A DNA stretch of 16,356 nucleotides from Savagea sp. (GTDB taxonomy: Bacteria; Bacillota; Bacilli; Bacillales_A; Planococcaceae). The position numbers were made by a program, and so were the translations under genes. The notes beneath the pieces were generated by a model that made no database searches, was not told the DNA's origin, and was given only the letters and a program-made list of their open reading frames with translations. Location of the stretch: positions 1 to 16,356 of the forward strand of contig JASLCF010000163.1 in NCBI GenBank assembly GCA_030146155.1, written 5' to 3'. Positions 13,872 to 16,356 of the stretch are shown in pieces (position 1 is the first letter of the stretch; every line of letters starts with the position of its first letter).

Positions 13872-14873
13872 TTATTTTTTGGAAGCTTCTTCAATAAAAC
13901 GAGCATCGAAAGCTTGTGCAGCATCTATTTCTTGGTCAATGATTTGATTGTCATACATAAAATCAGCATACGTTTGCCAACGTTCTAACTCCTGAGTTCC
14001 CCAATTTGTCGCACCTTCTTTATAGTGAGGAGACAGCCATTCTTGACTTCGTTTCACTAATTCAGGATTTAAATCAGGTACTGCTTGTATTAAAATAGCT
14101 GCAGCTTCCTCTGGTTGATTTATCGCAAAATCATACCCTTTTTTTACTGCATGAACAAAAGCTTGAACCATCTCTTCGTCTTGTTCAATCGTTTTTTCAT
14201 TGGTAATGATCAAAGGAGAATAGGTGTCTAACTCTGGTGCATAATCAATCGTTCGAATAAAGTCAAAATCAATTCCTCTCACCAGTGCCTCAATCCCTGT
14301 CCATGCATAAAACATGCCAACAAAATCAATGTCTTTTTGAGTTGCAGCAAAAACGTCTGAATTTCCTAATTGATAGAAATCAACTAAATCAGCGTTCCCT
14401 CCTTCTTTTTCCATTAAAACTTGTAAGAGGGCACGTTCTAATGAAGAGCCGTACGCACCATATGTTCTTCCTTCAAAATCTTTAGGACTTTTAATTTGTT
14501 TATCCGCAGGCATTCCATAACCTCCCGTATGATGCTGAATAATAGCAGCAATTGAAACGACGGGTAGATTTTCAGCTCGAGCTTGTGTGACATGAGGTTG
14601 GAAACTGATTCCAAAAGGGGCTTTGTTTGTTGCGACAATTTGTTCTGTTCTCACTTCACCAGGTAACATAATTTCTACATCTAGTCCGTGTTCCTCAAAG
14701 TAACCTTTTTCCTTAGCAACATAAATGCCTGAGTGGTTCGTGTTAGGTGTCCAGTCTAAATATAATTGTACTTTCTTGAGTGAGTCTGTTTGTTCTTTAC
14801 TTGTCTCTTCAGAGCAAGCAACTAAAAAAATTGTTGCTAAAAGTAAGAATAAGCCAATTAATTTTTGTTTCAT
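13872..14873 (-). CDS. thiY: HMP-binding lipoprotein ThiY (NMT1/THI5-like)
   Basis: This 333-residue extracellular binding protein captures thiamine pyrimidine precursors for ThiXZ. The signal peptide ends in a lipobox, FLVAC, with Cys20 as the lipid-modified residue. The mature protein begins its NMT1/THI5-like domain with LYLDWTPNTNHSGIYVAKEK (37-56), a hallmark of this family. FGISFQPHVTQAR (87-99) follows, and then HHTGGYGMPA (114-123). The ATG at 14873 has AAAGGAG 8 bases upstream; an in-frame start at 14921 lies inside the riboswitch terminator region and would spoil the signal peptide. It is first in the operon, directly behind the TPP riboswitch at 15021-15095, so uptake should fall when thiamine pyrophosphate is plentiful. 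Confidence 0.94.
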   Translation of the reverse strand: MKQKLIGLFLLLATIFLVACSEETSKEQTDSLKKVQLYLDWTPNTNHSGIYVAKEKGYFEEHGLDVEIMLPGEVRTEQIVATNKAPFGISFQPHVTQARAENLPVVSIAAIIQHHTGGYGMPADKQIKSPKDFEGRTYGAYGSSLERALLQVLMEKEGGNADLVDFYQLGNSDVFAATQKDIDFVGMFYAWTGIEALVRGIDFDFIRTIDYAPELDTYSPLIITNEKTIEQDEEMVQAFVHAVKKGYDFAINQPEEAAAILIQAVPDLNPELVKRSQEWLSPHYKEGATNWGTQELERWQTYADFMYDNQIIDQEIDAAQAFDARFIEEASKK

Positions 14874-14928
14874 GAGTCCATCTCCTTTTGTGTGATTAAA
14901 ATCAGGTACTCTTTGCTTCAATGAAATT

Positions 14929-14974
14929 AAAAAATCCTCCTTTTCATCTTTTCTACTAAAGATGTGAAGGAGGA
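14929..14974 (-). terminator. Riboswitch-controlled intrinsic terminator
   Basis: On the minus strand, TCCTCCTT (14967-14974) pairs with AAGGAGGA (14935-14942), and an inner 7-bp CATCTTT/AAAGATG stem extends it. T6 (14929-14934) follows directly. It lies between the TPP aptamer and the thiY ribosome binding site, so the switch most likely works by transcription termination. Confidence 0.85.
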
Positions 14975-15020
14975 GAGCATGTGAAAGAAATGAGCATACG
15001 AATGCCCATCACAATTTACA

Positions 15021-15095
15021 ACTACTTCCCTCCGCTAGTCCAAACTAGATCAGGTTCAAAGAGTACAATCTCAGCCCGTAGGCGCCCCTAGTAGA
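15021..15095 (-). ncRNA. TPP riboswitch (thi box)
   Basis: Read on the minus strand, the aptamer starts with CTACT, then GGGGCGCC and GGCTGAGAT. It continues with CTTTGAACCTGATCTAG and ends with GCGGAGGGAAGTAG, so the terminal CTACT/AGTAG bases form P1. All highly conserved thi-box elements (CUGAGA, the ACCUGAUC loop, GCGNAGGGA) are present. The middle arm is short, as in many bacterial examples. Thiamine pyrophosphate binding should favour the terminator at 14929-14974 and switch off thiYXZ. Confidence 0.96.
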
Positions 15096-15122
15096 AAAAT
15101 ATTCAGTTTTGTTTCTAGCTCT

Positions 15123-15150
15123 ATACTAATTGAGTATAGAAATATGTCAA
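15123..15150 (-). promoter_or_regulatory. Promoter of the thiYXZ operon
   Basis: On the minus strand, a perfect TTGACA (15145-15150) is followed after 16 bases by TAGTAT (15123-15128), about 25 bases before the aptamer. An inverted repeat, TCTATACT-AATTG-AGTATAGA (15120-15140), covers the spacer and -10 box. It could be an extra operator or simply two overlapping -10-like sequences. Confidence 0.65.
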
Positions 15151-15201
15151 GGCTAAAAAATAAAAATTAAAAATAAAAAGTGTTGAACAAAGAAGCATAC
15201 G

Positions 15202-15229
15202 TTGACAAGAGACTTATCAAAGATATAAT
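15202..15229 (+). promoter_or_regulatory. Promoter of the DUF2087 regulator gene
   Basis: Perfect TTGACA (15202-15207) and perfect TATAAT (15224-15229) boxes are separated by 16 bases. The -10 box overlaps the left arm of the dyad at 15227-15256. Confidence 0.85.
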
Positions 15230-15256
15230 ATAAACAATATTATAAATGTTTATATT
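15227..15256 (+). promoter_or_regulatory. 10-bp dyad, candidate autoregulatory operator
   Basis: AATATAAACA (15227-15236) is the exact reverse complement of TGTTTATATT (15247-15256), with a 10-base AT-only spacer. The centre-to-centre distance is 20 bases, about two helical turns. It covers the -10 box and transcription start of the regulator gene, where binding of a dimer would block the promoter. AT-rich stems occur by chance in such DNA, but the exact length and position are notable. Confidence 0.55.
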
Positions 15257-15273
15257 AACAGGGAGGTTAACTG

Positions 15274-15990
15274 ATGGAAGAAATCTATGCGTGGTCAAAA
15301 GGATATCGAGAAACAGAACACGCTTTTTATTGTATGCACTGTGCAAAGCGAGTAGATAAAAATGAGGTTTTTCCGTTGAATGGAAGATGGTTTGTCGCAG
15401 AAGAGAAAATAAAGGAGCATCTCCGAACTTATCATCGTTCTGCTGTGGATGCCTTGTTTGAAAAGGGACATAAAGCGCTAGGGTTGACAGAGAATCAATT
15501 TGAAACTTTGCATGGGCAATACCAAGGGTTAACCGACGAAGAGATTTTACAGCAATCAACGGCTAAAAGCTTATCTACCATTCGTCAGTATCGATTTCAA
15601 GTCAGAGAGAGATATCGACAAGCTGTGCAGTTGGTTGCTTTACTTGAAGCGATGGAACAAGCAGATTTAGGAAATGAAAAAGAAATACATCAGGGGGCTA
15701 AACAAGTGGATGAACGTTATGCTATTACGTCAGAAGAAAGGCAAAATATCCTCGATAACTACATGAAAGAGGGTAAGATTCATACGATGCCAAGGAAAGA
15801 AAAAAGAAAAATAGTGCTTTTACAAGAAGTCATTAAGGAATTAAGTACTGATAAACAATATAGCGAAAAAGAATTGAATGAATGGTTAAAAGAGAAACAT
15901 GAAGATTTCGTTGCCCTAAGAAGATACCTCATTGAGTACGGCTTGATGGAACGTACAGCGGACGGAGCAGCTTACTGGGTGAGCGTGTAA
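15274..15990 (+). CDS. DUF2087 transcriptional regulator with CxxC/HxxxxH N-terminus
   Basis: This 238-residue cytoplasmic protein appears to have three parts. The N-terminus has FYCMHCAKR (Cys20, Cys23) and, about 25 residues later, HLRTYH (His49, His54), a plausible zinc site. Residues about 71-115 (LTENQFETLHGQYQGLTDEE, then STIRQYRFQVRERY) resemble a LuxR/GerE-type helix-turn-helix. The C-terminal 70 residues (GKIHTMPRKEKRKIVLLQEV... then DFVALRRYLIEYGLMERT) match DUF2087, found in bacterial regulators. The ATG at 15274 has GGGAGG 7 bases upstream. It has its own strong promoter and a dyad on the -10 box suggesting autoregulation. Its target and signal are unknown; it is divergent from thiYXZ, but a link to thiamine is only a guess. 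Confidence 0.85.
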   Translation: MEEIYAWSKGYRETEHAFYCMHCAKRVDKNEVFPLNGRWFVAEEKIKEHLRTYHRSAVDALFEKGHKALGLTENQFETLHGQYQGLTDEEILQQSTAKSLSTIRQYRFQVRERYRQAVQLVALLEAMEQADLGNEKEIHQGAKQVDERYAITSEERQNILDNYMKEGKIHTMPRKEKRKIVLLQEVIKELSTDKQYSEKELNEWLKEKHEDFVALRRYLIEYGLMERTADGAAYWVSV

Positions 15991-16160
15991 AAAAAGAAGA
16001 GGTTGAGGCAAAACCTCTGAATATCGGTTTTCTAATAAATAACGTAGGTAATGGCATTTTACTAACGCTATTTTTGTTTTAAATAGAAAACAAGTGAGAT
16101 TCCCTATCGCATTAAAATCGTCGAAAAGCGAATGCAGGATTGAACTCACTGGTCACTTAC
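15991..16160. repeat. Intergenic structured repeat, copy B
   Basis: The block starts with AAAAAGAAGAGG, including the stem AGAGGTT/AACCTCT (15998-16004 and 16012-16018) and CTCTGAATATC. A second hairpin at about 16040-16072 has the TAACG...GCATTTTACTAACG pattern shared with copy C. Further on, TCGTCGAAAAGCGA resembles the TCGAACGGAAAGCGA of copy A. The first stem follows the regulator gene but has no T-run, so it is not a standard terminator. A minus-strand open frame across this block (15916-16149) is not believed. Confidence 0.5.
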
Positions 16161-16356
16161 TCATAAGATGAGAATACTTATGAATATTCAAGACGTAAAC
16201 GTTATTTTTGAAGAAGATTGTTGACAACAGGGCACTTTTAATGGAAAAATGCAAGTTGATCAATGGAAAACTAAGCGATTAAAAAAACGGCAACTTCACG
16301 GATCACACTTCCTTTTCTTGAGGTGTGTTCGACTGATCTGCTGTTAAAAAAATAAC
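16161..16356. other. Right-end intergenic sequence, no gene resolved
   Basis: No confident gene is present. One stem, CACACTTC (16304-16311) with GAGGTGTG (16320-16327), is visible, and read leftward it is followed about 14 bases later by T7. It could therefore be part of a terminator for a minus-strand gene beyond the window. A 32-codon plus-strand frame from about 16248 (MQVDQWKTKRLKKRQLHG) has no ribosome binding site and is probably chance or debris. Confidence 0.35.

Noticed and set aside
14438..14638. Minus-strand frame inside thiY (MSQQTKPLLESVS)
   Set aside because: It is a shifted frame of thiY, whose own frame has a full lipobox and THI5-like domain.
15916..16149. 77-codon minus-strand frame at the 3' end of the DUF2087 gene
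   Set aside because: It overlaps the regulator's last codons in antisense and the repeat block, with no ribosome binding site supporting it.
16186..16202. Possible third cre site (CGTAAACGTTAT)
   Set aside because: It misses two conserved positions (the leading T and the closing C) and is not next to a resolvable gene.

Overview
The window is AT-rich and packed with AGGAGG-type ribosome binding sites. Most intact proteins look like those of low-GC Bacillota, class Bacilli. The AmaP / DUF2273 / Asp23 operon and a pyridoxal kinase with two conserved cysteines resemble Staphylococcaceae and related Bacillales most. A sigma-B-like promoter before amaP fits that, but the sequence alone does not fix a genus.

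Bases 1-2560 form a decaying accessory segment. They hold an unrecognised soluble protein (650-1102, -), a small membrane protein (1691-1966, -), and at least two broken plus-strand genes. One of these (1979-2308) is the C-terminal end of a Fic-domain protein, with frameshifts and a changed core motif. Bases 2588-4046 carry a two-gene ABC-2 exporter. Bases 4361-5519 carry a promoter with a cre-like site on a stem-loop, followed by three small membrane or membrane-anchored proteins of unknown role.

Bases 5610-9671 hold a small membrane protein (-), a DMT/EamA transporter with a TTG start (+), a 100-residue membrane-anchored protein behind a consensus cre site (-), a DUF2804 protein (-), and, divergent from it, a 3-hydroxyisobutyryl-CoA hydrolase-like crotonase (+). 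Bases 9969-10796 encode PdxK (-). Bases 10985-12237 encode the amaP-DUF2273-asp23 envelope-stress operon (+).

Bases 12378-15150 are a minus-strand thiamine-precursor uptake operon: promoter, TPP riboswitch, riboswitch-controlled terminator, then substrate-binding lipoprotein ThiY, permease ThiX and ATPase ThiZ. Divergent from it, 15274-15990 encodes a regulator with a CxxC/HxxxxH N-terminus, a LuxR-like helix-turn-helix and a DUF2087 C-terminus. A perfect 10-bp dyad overlaps its -10 box.

Three intergenic regions (about 9679, 12262 and 15991) share related structured sequence, suggesting a dispersed repeat family. The best leads for undescribed biology are the DUF2087 regulator with its dyad, the cre-controlled small-protein genes, and this repeat family. 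No CRISPR array, tRNA, rRNA or intact mobile element was seen.
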